NCBI GenBank assembly: GCA_963701815.1
Contig: CAVPBN010000008.1
Location: 1-64,000, forward strand
Direction: 5' to 3'
DNA: 64,000 bases
Origin: AP-15 sp963701815
GTDB taxonomy: Bacteria; Pseudomonadota; Alphaproteobacteria; ATCC43930; CGMCC-115725
Shown: in pieces, positions 27,409-36,164 of the stretch
Numbering within the stretch: the first letter of the stretch is position 1
Layout: each line of letters starts with the position of its first letter
The notes under the pieces: model-generated
Seen by the model: only the letters and a program-made list of their open reading frames with translations
What the model was told of the DNA's origin: nothing
Databases searched by the model: none
Made by a program: the position numbers and the translations under genes

Positions 27409-28806
27409 ATGACTTCCGAGCAGCGCAGCCCGGCGATCGGGCGCCCTGGAAGGCTTCGTCATCTGGCCGCTACATCGGGCGCCTTTACGCTCTACACGTT
27501 GCGCCGGTTCAACGCCGACGGCTGTTTCGCCGCGTCCGGCGCGCTCAGCTACACGACGCTCGTCTCGCTGGTGCCGCTCGCCGTCATCGCGCTCGGCTCG
27601 CTGTCGGCCTTTCCGATCTTCGCGCCGGTTCGCGAAGAGATCCTGGCGTTGGTGTTCAAGAATTTCGTGCCGTCGGTCGGCGAGCAGGCGGCGTTTTGGT
27701 TCCGGACTTTTGCCGATTCGGCGACCCAGACGACGGCGATCGGCTTTGCCGGCATCGCGGCAACCGGCGTGCTGCTGCTGGTGACGGTGGAGGACCAGCT
27801 CAACCTGATCTGGCGGGCGACATCGGCGCGACCGTGGGCGCAGCGCATCCTTGCCTATTGGGCGTTGATCACGCTCGGTCCGCTGCTGGTCGGCATCAGC
27901 CTGTCGCTGTCGACCTATTTCGAGATTGCGGCGCAGCGGGTCGGGTTTGGCCAGCAGGCATTGTGGATCGCGGACGGCTGGCTTCATTGGCTCGCCCGCG
28001 GCGTGCCGGCATTGCTCGAATTCGTCATCTTGACCATGCTCTACTCGCTGATCCCCAATTGTGCGGTGCGCTGGCGGGACGGCGTGCTCGGCGCGGCGAT
28101 TACGACGCTGGGGATCGAGATCCTGAAAGTCGGGTTTTCGATCTATGTCGGCGCGATGTCCTATTATCGGACGGTTTACGGCGCGCTCGCCACAATCCCG
28201 ATCTTTCTGTTGTGGATGTACATTTTGTGGATGGTGGTGCTGCTCGGTGCGGTGATCGCCGCCGCGCTGCCCAATTGGCGGATCGACGAGCGGGTCGGCA
28301 ATATGCCGGCCGGCGGCATCCGGCTCGGGCTGAGCCTGGCGCTGATTGCTGCGCTGGCGCGGGCGCAACGGTGCGGCAAGGCTGTGGCCACCACCTTCCT
28401 GGCCCGTCGGCTCGGCGTCGCGACGACGGTGATAGACGGGCATATGCGGCCGCTGGCCGCCGCCGGTTTTGCGGCCCATACTCAGGCGGGAAGCTGGGTG
28501 CTGGCGTGGAGCCCGGAAAACGCGACCTTGCGCGATTTGTGCAAGGCGCTGCATCTGCCTCTCGCCGGCAACTGGCAGGAGCGCGGGTCGGCGCCGTGGC
28601 AGCGCCAGGTCGCGGCGGCGATGGACCGGATCGCCCAGGCCGAAGCGGCGGCGATGCGGTTGAGCATCGCCTCTCTGGTCGGCACCGGTTTTGGTGAAGG
28701 TCAGGGGGACGAGGCGGCGGCGGAAGAGCGATCGGCCGGCAACGGAACGGACGACGACGATCCGCGCCGCCGCGGATGCGCGGCAGAGGCGGCCGTTTCG
28801 AAGTGA
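27409..28806 (+). CDS. YihY/BrkB family inner-membrane protein
   Basis: Polytopic membrane protein, 465 aa. The first 280 residues have six predicted TM helices with the family pattern FAASGALSYTTLVSLVPLAV, YSLIPNCAVRWRDGVLGA and YYRTVYGALATIPIFLLWMY. The C-terminal 170 residues resemble a winged-helix-like cytoplasmic domain and end in an acidic, low-complexity tail. Once annotated as RNase BN, the family's function is unknown. The start MTSEQRS fits better than an upstream in-frame Met. It overlaps pdxH by 4 nt (GTGA). Confidence 0.88.
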   Translation: MTSEQRSPAIGRPGRLRHLAATSGAFTLYTLRRFNADGCFAASGALSYTTLVSLVPLAVIALGSLSAFPIFAPVREEILALVFKNFVPSVGEQAAFWFRTFADSATQTTAIGFAGIAATGVLLLVTVEDQLNLIWRATSARPWAQRILAYWALITLGPLLVGISLSLSTYFEIAAQRVGFGQQALWIADGWLHWLARGVPALLEFVILTMLYSLIPNCAVRWRDGVLGAAITTLGIEILKVGFSIYVGAMSYYRTVYGALATIPIFLLWMYILWMVVLLGAVIAAALPNWRIDERVGNMPAGGIRLGLSLALIAALARAQRCGKAVATTFLARRLGVATTVIDGHMRPLAAAGFAAHTQAGSWVLAWSPENATLRDLCKALHLPLAGNWQERGSAPWQRQVAAAMDRIAQAEAAAMRLSIASLVGTGFGEGQGDEAAAEERSAGNGTDDDDPRRRGCAAEAAVSK

Positions 28807-29411
28807 GAGGCGAGACCGGGATCGTGGACGAAATCACCGAGGCCGAACCGCTGGCGCCGTTTGCGCGGTGGTATGCCCTGGCGCTGCAGAGCGAAACCGA
28901 CGCCGAGGCGATGACGCTCGCGACGGCGACCCGAAACGGCGCGCCGTCCGCACGCATGGTCCTGTTGAAGGATTTCGATGCGCGCGGCTTTGTCTTCTAC
29001 ACCAATCTCGAAAGCCGAAAATCTGCCGAATTGTCCGGCAACCCGAGCGCTGCTCTGTGCTTTTTGTGGAAATCGCTGCGCCGGCAGGTCCGTGTCGAGG
29101 GCGTGGCCGAACCGGTCACAGCGGCCGAGGCGGACGCCTATTTCGCCGGCCGGCACCGCGACAGCCGGATCGGAGCCTGGGCCTCGGCCCAATCTCGCCC
29201 GCTGTCCGGCCGCGAGGAGCTCGAACGACGAGTGGGCGAATTTGCCCTCCGCTTCGCTGCGCAGGAGGTGCCGCGACCGCCCTTCTGGTCCGGCTTCCGC
29301 GTCGTGCCGGCGCATGTCGAATTCTGGCAGGAACGGCCGTTTCGCCTGCATGATCGCTGGCGATTTTCGCGCGAAGGCGAGGGATGGCGACGCCAACGGC
29401 TGTTCCCCTGA
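28803..29411 (+). CDS. pdxH: pyridoxamine 5'-phosphate oxidase
   Basis: FMN enzyme making pyridoxal 5'-phosphate. It has about 202 aa from the GTG that overlaps the upstream stop; GTG 28824 and ATG 28776 are alternatives. Motifs: ATRNGAPSARMVLLKDFDARG (FMN binding, near residue 50), FYTNLESRKSAEL, SRIGAWASAQS, PPFWSGFRVVP and the C-terminal RLHDRWRF...RLFP. All conserved positions are present. It overlaps the following CDF gene by 28 nt. Confidence 0.93.
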   Translation: MRGETGIVDEITEAEPLAPFARWYALALQSETDAEAMTLATATRNGAPSARMVLLKDFDARGFVFYTNLESRKSAELSGNPSAALCFLWKSLRRQVRVEGVAEPVTAAEADAYFAGRHRDSRIGAWASAQSRPLSGREELERRVGEFALRFAAQEVPRPPFWSGFRVVPAHVEFWQERPFRLHDRWRFSREGEGWRRQRLFP

Positions 29412-30328
29412 TCCACGGAGCGCCGGCAAACCGGCTTCGCCGGCTGGCCACCTACGCTTCGGTTGCGGCTGCAGCGCTGCTGATCGCGGTCAAATTCGCT
29501 GCTTGGCTGGCCAGCGGCGGATCGGTCGCGCTGTTGTCGAGCGTGCTCGACTCGCTGCTCGATGCGGTGGCCTCGATCATCAATTTGGTTGCGGTGCGGC
29601 ATGCGATGAGCCCCGCCGACCGCGAGCACCGCTTCGGTCACGGCAAGGCCGAACCGCTCGCCGTGCTCGGCCAGTCGGCATTCATCGCCGGCAGTGCGCT
29701 GTTGCTGCTGGCCGAGGCGGTGCGCCGACTGCTCGATCCGGTCGCGATCGAAGCCGCGCCGGTCGGAATCGCCGTCATGGTGTTTTCGATCGCGGTCACG
29801 ACGGCGCTCGTCTTCTACCAGCGCCGCGTCGTGCGTCGCACCGGGTCGATCGCCATCAGCGCCGACGAACTGCATTACCGCGGCGATCTCGTGTTGAACG
29901 GCAGCGTGATTGCGGCGCTGGTGCTGAGCGGGCCCTTGGGCCTGCCGATCCTCGACCCGATGTTCGGCGCCGCGATCGGCGGCTGGATCATCTTTTGCGC
30001 GATACGCCTGGCGCGCCTGTCGCTGACCCAGCTGATGGATCATGAATTGTCCGATGACGAGCGCGAGAAGATCCGGGCGATCGCGCAGGCGCATCCCGAA
30101 GTCGCCGCGGCCCATGATCTGCGCACCCGCCTCGCCGGGCCGACTGCCTTCATCCAGATCCATATCGAAATGGACGGAGCGATGAGCCTGACCCACGCGC
30201 ATCGGGTATCGGATCAGGTCGAGGCGGATTTGCGCGCCGCCTATCCGCACGCGGAGATCATCATCCATCAGGACCCGGAAGGGGTCGAGGAGCCGCGCGC
30301 GAACTTTCCGCGCAGGGTGGAGGCATGA
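29384..30328 (+). CDS. cation diffusion facilitator (FieF/YiiP-like)
   Basis: Proton-coupled divalent-cation exporter (Zn/Fe class), 314 aa. Six TM helices are visible in the first 215 residues. The TM2 metal site is SVLDSLLDAVASIINL, the TM2-3 loop HRFGHGKAEPL is diagnostic, and the TM5 site is SADELHYRGDLVLN. A cytoplasmic ferredoxin-like domain follows (residues 220-300) with HDLRTRLAGP and HIEMDGAMSLTHAH. It overlaps pdxH and the following SDR gene (ATGA), forming a compact operon. Confidence 0.93.
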   Translation: MATPTAVPLIHGAPANRLRRLATYASVAAAALLIAVKFAAWLASGGSVALLSSVLDSLLDAVASIINLVAVRHAMSPADREHRFGHGKAEPLAVLGQSAFIAGSALLLLAEAVRRLLDPVAIEAAPVGIAVMVFSIAVTTALVFYQRRVVRRTGSIAISADELHYRGDLVLNGSVIAALVLSGPLGLPILDPMFGAAIGGWIIFCAIRLARLSLTQLMDHELSDDEREKIRAIAQAHPEVAAAHDLRTRLAGPTAFIQIHIEMDGAMSLTHAHRVSDQVEADLRAAYPHAEIIIHQDPEGVEEPRANFPRRVEA

Positions 30329-31062
30329 CGAGCGAGCGAAAAGTTCTGGTTCTGACCGGCGCCAGCCGCGGGATCGGGCATGCCACGGTCCAGCGCTTCA
30401 GCTATGCCGGCTGGCGCATCATCACCTGCTCGCGCGACGCGGTGCCGCCGGAGTGCAAGCGTGACCCGAACTGGAGCCATCACATCACCGCCGACCTCGG
30501 CGACGCCGACGATCTCGACAGCTTTGTCGCAGAAGCCAAAGAAGCCGCCGGCGGCAAATTGCACGCACTCGTCAACAACGCCGGGATGTCTCCAAAGACG
30601 CCGAGCGGCGAGCGGCTCGGCAGCCTCAACGGCGAGATCGCCGATTGGCACCGGGTGTTTCACCTCAATTTCTTTGTGCCGCTGCTGTTGTCGCGCGCCT
30701 TCGCCCCGGCGCTCACATGCGGCAAGGGCGCGATCGTCAACATCACCTCGATCGCCGGCCATCACGTGCACCCGTTCGCCGGCTCGGCCTATTCGACCTC
30801 GAAGGCGGCCCTGTCGGCCCTGACCCGCGAGATGGCCGCCGACTTTGCCAGGCTCGGCGTCCGCGTCAATGCAGTCGCTCCGGGCGAGATCGAAACCGCG
30901 ATGCTGTCGCCCGAGACCGCGGTATTGCTGCCGCGCATCCCGCTGCACCGGCTCGGCGTTCCGGCCGATGTCGCCGGCACGATCTTCTTTCTGTGCAGCG
31001 ACGACGCCGCCTATGTCACCGGCACCGAGATCTCGGTCAACGGCGGCCAGCATATCTATTGA
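30325..31062 (+). CDS. short-chain dehydrogenase/reductase
   Basis: Classical SDR of 245 aa: cofactor motif TGASRGIGHA at residue 11, NNAG near 90, catalytic Ser in NITSIAGHHV near 139, and YSTSKAAL with Tyr and Lys near 153-157. The end GTEISVNGGQHIY is typical. SDRs with this N-terminus are annotated as general 3-oxoacyl reductase-like; the substrate is not predictable. Its ATG overlaps the CDF stop, so it belongs to the YihY-pdxH-CDF-SDR run. Confidence 0.9.
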   Translation: MTSERKVLVLTGASRGIGHATVQRFSYAGWRIITCSRDAVPPECKRDPNWSHHITADLGDADDLDSFVAEAKEAAGGKLHALVNNAGMSPKTPSGERLGSLNGEIADWHRVFHLNFFVPLLLSRAFAPALTCGKGAIVNITSIAGHHVHPFAGSAYSTSKAALSALTREMAADFARLGVRVNAVAPGEIETAMLSPETAVLLPRIPLHRLGVPADVAGTIFFLCSDDAAYVTGTEISVNGGQHIY

Positions 31063-31088
31063 GGGCCGGCACGCCGCTGTCGAGCGGA

Positions 31089-31103
31089 CCCCTCGGGGGG
31101 CGA
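31089..31103. repeat. CCCCTCGGGGGGCGA element, copy 1
   Basis: A 15-nt GC-rich sequence sits 27 nt after the SDR stop and is repeated identically after priA at 48668-48682. A short stem with loop TCGG can form. It lies between the convergent SDR and hemA genes and may serve as a transcription end. Confidence 0.4.
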
Positions 31104-31128
31104 CCGACGCGCCGATATTGGTTATCCG

Positions 31129-32334
31129 TCAGGCGGCGCGGCGCAGGGTCAGGCGGTCCCATACATCGGCGAGGGCGGCGACCAGCGCCTCGATATCCTC
31201 GTCGCTGTGCAACGGCGTCGGGGTCAGGCGCAGGCGCTCGGTACCCTTGGGTACGGTCGGGTAGTTGATCGGCTGGACGTAGATCCGGTGCCGTTCGAGC
31301 AACGCGTCGGCGGCGGTCTTGCACAGCCCGGCATCGCCGACCATGACCGGGACGATATGGCTCGGCGACGCCATCACCGGCAACCCCGCCTCGGCGAGGC
31401 GGGATTTCAGCCGGGCGGCGCGCTGCTGCTGGCGGGCGCGCTCGGCCCCGCTCGACTTCAGATGGCGGATACTGGCGAGTGCGCCGGCGGCCAATGCCGG
31501 GGGGAGGGAGGTCGTGAAAATGAACCCCGGCGCGTGACTGCGAACAAAATCGACAAGCGCCGCCGAGCCGGCGATATAGCCGCCCATGACGCCGAACGCC
31601 TTGGCCAGGGTGCCCTGGATCACCGTCAGGCGGTGGGCGATGCCGTCGCGCTCGGCGATGCCGCCGCCGCGCGGGCCGTAGAGGCCGACGGCGTGCACCT
31701 CGTCGAGATAGGTCATCGCCCCGAACCGCTCGGCGACGTCGCACAATGCCGCGATCGGGGCGATGTCGCCGTCCATCGAATAGACCGATTCGAAGCAGAC
31801 GAGCGGCGCCCGGCCCGGTGCGATGCCGGCCAGCCGACGCGCCAGATCGTCCGGGTCGTTGTGACTGAAAATCTGCTTTTCGGCGCGGCTGTTGCGGATG
31901 CCGGCGATCATCGAGGCGTGGTTGTGGGCATCCGACAGCACGACCGTGCTCGGCAGCTCGCGGGCCAGGGTCGACAGCACCGCCTCGTTGGCGACATAGC
32001 CCGAGGTAAAGACGAGCGCCGCTTCGCTTCCGTGCAGATCGGCCAGCTCGCGTTCGAGCTCGAGATGATAATGGGTGTTGCCTGAAATGTTGCGGGTGCC
32101 GCCGGCGCCCGCCCCGGCCGCGTGCAACGCCTCCTGCATCGCCGCCAACACGACCGGATGCTGACCCATGCCGAGATAATCGTTCGAGCACCAGACCGTC
32201 ACCTCGGCGCCGGTGCGATGGTCGAAAGCGCGCGGGAATCGGCCGCAGCGCCGTTCGAGATCGGCGAAGACGCGATAGCGGCCCTCGGCCCGCAATGCGT
32301 CGAGGCGCTCGGTGAAGAAAGCTTCGTAATTCAT
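31129..32334 (-). CDS. hemA: 5-aminolevulinate synthase
   Basis: PLP enzyme condensing glycine and succinyl-CoA, the C4 route to heme used by alphaproteobacteria. It has 401 aa from MNYEAFFTERLDAL (32334); the frame is open to 32367. Motifs: WCSNDYLGMGQHP near residue 55, GSGGTRNISGN-like AGAGGTRNISGNTHYH, DEVHAVGLYGPRGGG and the Schiff-base Lys in QGTLAKAFGVMGGY near residue 243. It is intact and convergent with the SDR gene. Confidence 0.96.
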   Translation of the reverse strand: MNYEAFFTERLDALRAEGRYRVFADLERRCGRFPRAFDHRTGAEVTVWCSNDYLGMGQHPVVLAAMQEALHAAGAGAGGTRNISGNTHYHLELERELADLHGSEAALVFTSGYVANEAVLSTLARELPSTVVLSDAHNHASMIAGIRNSRAEKQIFSHNDPDDLARRLAGIAPGRAPLVCFESVYSMDGDIAPIAALCDVAERFGAMTYLDEVHAVGLYGPRGGGIAERDGIAHRLTVIQGTLAKAFGVMGGYIAGSAALVDFVRSHAPGFIFTTSLPPALAAGALASIRHLKSSGAERARQQQRAARLKSRLAEAGLPVMASPSHIVPVMVGDAGLCKTAADALLERHRIYVQPINYPTVPKGTERLRLTPTPLHSDEDIEALVAALADVWDRLTLRRAA

Positions 32335-32535
32335 GGTCGCGCTCGGCTGCCGAAACAACATGACCATAGCACGCGGCCCCCTCCCATGTGGTTAAACGCC
32401 GCGATCGTCCGGGCCTGCCGCAGCGCCGATCGGCGGCGGTTCGATCGCGGCCGTCGGGCAGACCCGACAAGCAAGGCCGACGGCCGGTGCGGCGTCGGTC
32501 GCAGCTCGGTCGTCCGGCCATTTACCGTTGCCCGG

Positions 32536-32839
32536 CTATTTATTGCTCTGTGGTGCGCACACGAAGGTGGCGCGCGCCGGCAGCAGCAACGGGCAATATT
32601 GCAGCAGCAAATCGGTATCGACGCGCTTGGCGTGCGTGTTCGGCGCACACTCGTCCTGCGCCGCCTTCTGCACCTCGGCGCCGGAGCTCGCCAAGGTATC
32701 GTAGCAGATCGCCACCCGCGGCCCGGGATCGTGCGGTTCCGGCGGCAGGCTGCCGCGGGTAGGTCGGATAGGGGTCCAGCGCGGTGCAGCCGGTCAGTGC
32801 CGCGGCGAAGGCGAGCGCTGCAATCCGTCCCGCTCTCAT
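32536..32839 (-). CDS. small lipoprotein (frameshift near 32757)
   Basis: The start ATG overlaps the amidase stop (ATGA). The N-terminus is a lipoprotein signal (RIAALAFAAALTGC, lipobox LTGC with Cys at residue 18). After PYPTYP the reading must shift near 32757 to VAICYDTLASSGAEVQ and CPLLLPARATFVCAPQSNK, a conserved-looking, Cys-containing C-terminus that ends TAG at 32536. About 100 aa in all. Alphaproteobacteria have small lipoproteins of this design with unknown function. Confidence 0.65.
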
Positions 32840-34127
32840 GATGCCGCGGCGAGCGCGCGCTCGAGGAAGGCCGCCGCCGCCATCAGCCGGGCGTCGTCCC
32901 GCCGCCTCCCGACGAGCTGGACCCCGATCGGCAGCCCGCCCGGACCGCAGCCCGCCGGCACCGTCGCGCACGGCACGCCGAGCAAGCGTCCACATCCGGT
33001 TGAACACCGGGTCCCCGGTATAGCCGAGCCCCGCCGGCGCCTCGCCGGGCGCCGCCGGGACCAGGACAGCGTCGCACCGCCCGAAGAATCGGTCGAGCCC
33101 GGCGCGGGCGAAATCGGCCTCGGCGAGCGCCGCATCGTATTCCGCCGCCCCGACCGCCATCCCGGCGTCGAGCAGCTGGGCGAGGGGCGGCGACAGCTCG
33201 GCGCTGTGCCGGATGCGCTCCCAGGCGAGCGCGCGCGACAGCTCGAACCCCATGATCCGGTCCTGCGCCTCGGTCAGGCCCTGATGCTCCGGGGCGATCG
33301 CCAGCTCTTCGACCGCCGCCCCGGCGTCGTCGAGCGCCGCCCGCGCCCGATCGAGGGCGGCGACCGTCGCCGGCTCGGCCTCGGCCCACATCGGGGTGCG
33401 GTAGAGGCCGAAACGCGGCGCCTGCCGCGGCATCGCCAGATGCCGGAGCGCCGGCCGCTCGGTCAGGACGCCGGCGAAGAACGCGGCATCGGCGACATTC
33501 CGGGCCATGACGCCGACCGTGTCGAGGCTGTCGGCGAGCGGCTTGACCCCGGCCCGGCCGATCAGCCCGAAGCTCGGCTTGTAGCCGACGACGCCGCAGA
33601 ACGAGGCCGGGCGGATCACCGATCCGGCGGTCTGACTGCCGAAGGCGAGCGGCGCCATGCCGTCGGCGACAGCAGCGGCCGAGCCGCTCGACGAGCCGCC
33701 CGGAGTATGCGCGGGGTTATGCGGGTTCGCCGTCTTGCCCGGGCTGAAGGTTGCGAACTCGGTGGTCACCGTCTTGCCGAGGACCACGGCGCCGGCGGCG
33801 CGGGCGAGTGCCACGCAGGCGGCGTCGGCCGTCGGCCGGTGGCCGCGATAGATCGGCGAGCCGTATTCGGTCGGCATGTCGGCGGTGTCGATCAGGTCCT
33901 TGACCGCGATCGGCACGCCGTGCAGCGGCCCGCGGGGCGGCTCGGCGTCGCGCTGCCGCGCTTCGGCAAGCGCCTGCTCGCGATCGAGATATTGCCAGGC
34001 GCCGACGACACCCTCGCGCGCCGCGATGCGATCGAGAAAGCAGAGTCGTCAAGGCCTCGGAGGTCAGCCGTCCTTCGGCGATCCGCCGGGCGGCCTCGCC
34101 GGCGGATAACGAATCGAGGTCGGTCAC
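32836..34127 (-). CDS. amidase signature family protein (two frameshifts)
   Basis: Amidase (Ser-cis-Ser-Lys type), about 430 aa. The GTG start at 34127 has AAAGGAGG four nt upstream. N-terminal LDSLSAGEAARRIAEGRLTS is in one frame. After AAA 34037-34039 (extra base) it continues with LDRIAAREGVVGAWQYLDRE, the catalytic Lys in IAVKDLID, the signature GGSSSGSAAAVA and the nucleophile region QTAGSVIRPASF. A second shift near 32985 leads to LLGVPCATVPAG and PIGVQLVGRRRDDARLM. Substrate unknown. It overlaps the downstream lipoprotein gene. Confidence 0.84.
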
Positions 34128-34287
34128 GCAGCCTCCTTTCGATGCTGACATGGGCGTCCGGTATCCATATACCGCGAGGCTGACCAGCCTCGACTCCGAA
34201 ACGACTATGCCCGGCGATCCGCCCGCCTATGATGATCGGCTCGGGCGGCTTTCATGCCGAGAAATCGCGTCGGCGGAGATCGAGGCC

Positions 34288-34485
34288 ATGGCGGAGGGAC
34301 CGGACGATCGAGACGGCAGCCCATCGCGTGCGCCCGCGGTGATCGGGCTGATCGTGGTGCTGGCGCTGGTCGTCGCCGGGGTCTTTCTGGTGCACGAGCT
34401 TCGTGCACAATCCCAGCTTCAGGATTGTCTGATGTCGGGCCGGACGAACTGCGCGCCGATCGAGGTCCCGCCCGGCAACAGGTAA
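34288..34485 (+). CDS. small single-pass membrane protein
   Basis: About 65 aa from the ATG at 34288, which has GGAG 10 nt upstream; the frame is open to 34150, so 34207 is also possible. One TM helix (VIGLIVVLALVVAGVFLVHEL) is followed by QLQDCLMSGRTNCAPIE. The motif DCxMxGRTNCxPI after a TM is common in short alphaproteobacterial proteins of unknown function. It precedes a DUF1989 gene with a 53-nt gap. Confidence 0.7.
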   Translation: MAEGPDDRDGSPSRAPAVIGLIVVLALVVAGVFLVHELRAQSQLQDCLMSGRTNCAPIEVPPGNR

Positions 34486-34538
34486 GAATCGACGACAGCC
34501 CCATATTCGGCGCGATAAAAAAGCAGGCAGAGCGGGAA

Positions 34539-35129
34539 ATGATCGAAATTCCGGCACGGCAGGGCAAGGCGGCGCGGCTCCGCCGCGGCCAAACCGTCAA
34601 CATCGTCAACACGAAAGGCCAGCAGGTCGTCGACACCTGGGCGTTCGCCGCCGCGGATTTGCGCGAATTCATGTCGATGGAGCACAGCCGCGTCGCGATC
34701 GGGCGGATCATTCCGGCGATCGGCGACACGCTCGTCACCAACCGGCGGCAGCCGATCCTGACCCTGGTCGAGGACACCTCCGGCGGCATCCACGACACCT
34801 TGTTCGCCGCCTGCGACCGCTGGCGCTACGAATTGCTCGGCTGCACCGGATACCACGACAATTGCACCGACAACCTCGCCGCGGCGCTGGCGGCGCTCGG
34901 GCTCGCGCCGCCGGAAACCCCGGCGCCGCTGAACCTGTTCATGAACATCCCGGTCGTCGACGGCAATCGGGTCGAGATCCGGCCGCCGGTCAGCACGCCG
35001 GGCAGCTATGTGGCGTTGCGCGCCGAGATGGATTGCATCGTCGCCTTTTCCGCCTGCCCGCAGGACATGTTGCCGGTCAACGGCCTGGCCTTGCGGCCGA
35101 CCGAGGCGCATTTCGAGATCGTCGATTAA
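34539..35129 (+). CDS. DUF1989 / urea carboxylase-associated family protein
   Basis: A 196-aa protein starting at MIEIPARQGKA (34539). The family pattern is clear: QTVNIVNTKGQQVVDTWAF, the HSR motif in MSMEHSRVAIGRI, GIHDTLFAACDRWRYELLG, and YHDNCTDNLAAALAALGL with metal-binding His/Cys. Relatives accompany urea carboxylase or aminomethyltransferase-like enzymes and may bind iron; the reaction is unknown. The next genes on the strand follow closely. Confidence 0.88.
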   Translation: MIEIPARQGKAARLRRGQTVNIVNTKGQQVVDTWAFAAADLREFMSMEHSRVAIGRIIPAIGDTLVTNRRQPILTLVEDTSGGIHDTLFAACDRWRYELLGCTGYHDNCTDNLAAALAALGLAPPETPAPLNLFMNIPVVDGNRVEIRPPVSTPGSYVALRAEMDCIVAFSACPQDMLPVNGLALRPTEAHFEIVD

Positions 35130-35150
35130 GCCGGCGGCGGCAGGGAAGGG

Positions 35151-35300
35151 ATGAAACCAATTCCGCTCGGGGCCCAGGGTCCGTTCGCGCTGCTCATCCA
35201 GCCGGAGCATCCGGCTATGGATGGGACAACGCCGATCGGCGCCGGGACGCATCGCCGGGCGGTCGTCGACACGGCCGAATTCGCCGAGCGCCTGCGATGA
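35151..35300 (+). CDS. 49-aa ORF overlapping the NAT gene
   Basis: A short frame begins ATG 35151 directly after GGCAGGGAAGGG and ends with TGA at 35298-35300, overlapping the ATG of the acetyltransferase gene (ATGA). The product begins MKPIPLGAQGPFALLIQPEH and ends DTAEFAERLR. It looks coding by codon choice and position, and lies between DUF1989 and NAT genes with a 21-nt gap upstream. I do not recognise a family. It may be a small protein or a leader coupling NAT translation. Confidence 0.5.
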   Translation: MKPIPLGAQGPFALLIQPEHPAMDGTTPIGAGTHRRAVVDTAEFAERLR

Positions 35301-36148
35301 GCGGCGGGTCCGGCGATATCGACCGCTATTTCGCGCGAATCGGCTATTCCGGGGCCGCGCGAGCCGACGCTCGCCGTGCTGCGGGCGATCGTCGCCGGCC
35401 ACACCGCGGCGATCCCGTTCGAGAACCTCGATGTCCTCGCCAAGCGGCCGATCCGTCTCGATTTGCCGTCGCTCTACGAAAAGCTCGTTTGCCGGCCGCG
35501 CGGCGGTTATTGCTTCGAGCACAATCTGCTGCTGCTCGACGTTTTGCGCACCCTCGGCTTTCGCGCCGAGGGTCTGGCGGCGCGGGTGCGGCGAGCCGGT
35601 CCGGCCGGGATGTTCGGGGCGCGGACCCACATGCTGCTGCGCGTCGATCTCGCCGAGGGAAGCTGTATCGCCGATGTCGGGCTCGGCGGCCTGACCCCGA
35701 CCGCGCCTTTGGCGCTCAAACCCGGACCCGCACAGGAGACGCCGCACGAATCCTTCCGTCTCGTCCGTCCGGCGACGAATTCGACCTGGAGGCGCGGCTC
35801 GGCGAGGCATGGAGCTGCCGCTACCGCTTTTCGTTGCAGGTGCAGACAGCGGCCGATTACGCGGTCGCGAACTGGTTCACCGCAACCCACCCCAATTCGT
35901 TGTTCGTCAACAACCTGACCGTCAGCCGCGCCGGGCCGGATCGCCGCTGCACCCTGTTCAACGACAAATTCACGATCCGGCATCTCGACGGCAGGATCGA
36001 GCGGCGCATCCTGAACGGCGCCGCCGAGTTCGGCGAGGTGTTGGCGCGCCATTTCGGGATTGTACCGGCCGAGCCGGCCGACGTGGCGATTGCGGCGGCG
36101 GTTGCCGCCGAGCACGCCGCCCACCCCGACCCGTTCCAAGCCAATTGA
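35297..36148 (+). CDS. arylamine N-acetyltransferase (two frameshifts)
   Basis: Acetyl-CoA-dependent NAT family enzyme, about 280 aa. The N-terminus MSGGSGDIDRYFARIGYSG is in one frame. An extra G in the GGGG near 35350 leads to EPTLAVLRAIVAGHTAAIPF. The catalytic triad is visible: Cys in PRGGYCFEHN, His in ARTHMLLRVD and Asp in IADVGLGGLTP. A second shift near 35772 leads to SGDEFDLEARLGEAWSCRYR and the C-terminus ending HPDPFQAN. It acetylates aromatic amines or hydrazines; the physiological substrate is unknown. Confidence 0.85.
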   Translation: MSGGSGDIDRYFARIGYSGAARADARRAAGDRRRPHRGDPVREPRCPRQAADPSRFAVALRKARLPAARRLLLRAQSAAARRFAHPRLSRRGSGGAGAASRSGRDVRGADPHAAARRSRRGKLYRRCRARRPDPDRAFGAQTRTRTGDAARILPSRPSGDEFDLEARLGEAWSCRYRFSLQVQTAADYAVANWFTATHPNSLFVNNLTVSRAGPDRRCTLFNDKFTIRHLDGRIERRILNGAAEFGEVLARHFGIVPAEPADVAIAAAVAAEHAAHPDPFQAN

Positions 36149-36164
36149 TGACGCGAGCCGGGTC

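Noticed and set aside
32388..32841. Plus-strand frames in the lipoprotein region
   Set aside because: The minus strand has a lipoprotein signal and an ATGA overlap with the amidase; the plus frames have no supporting features.
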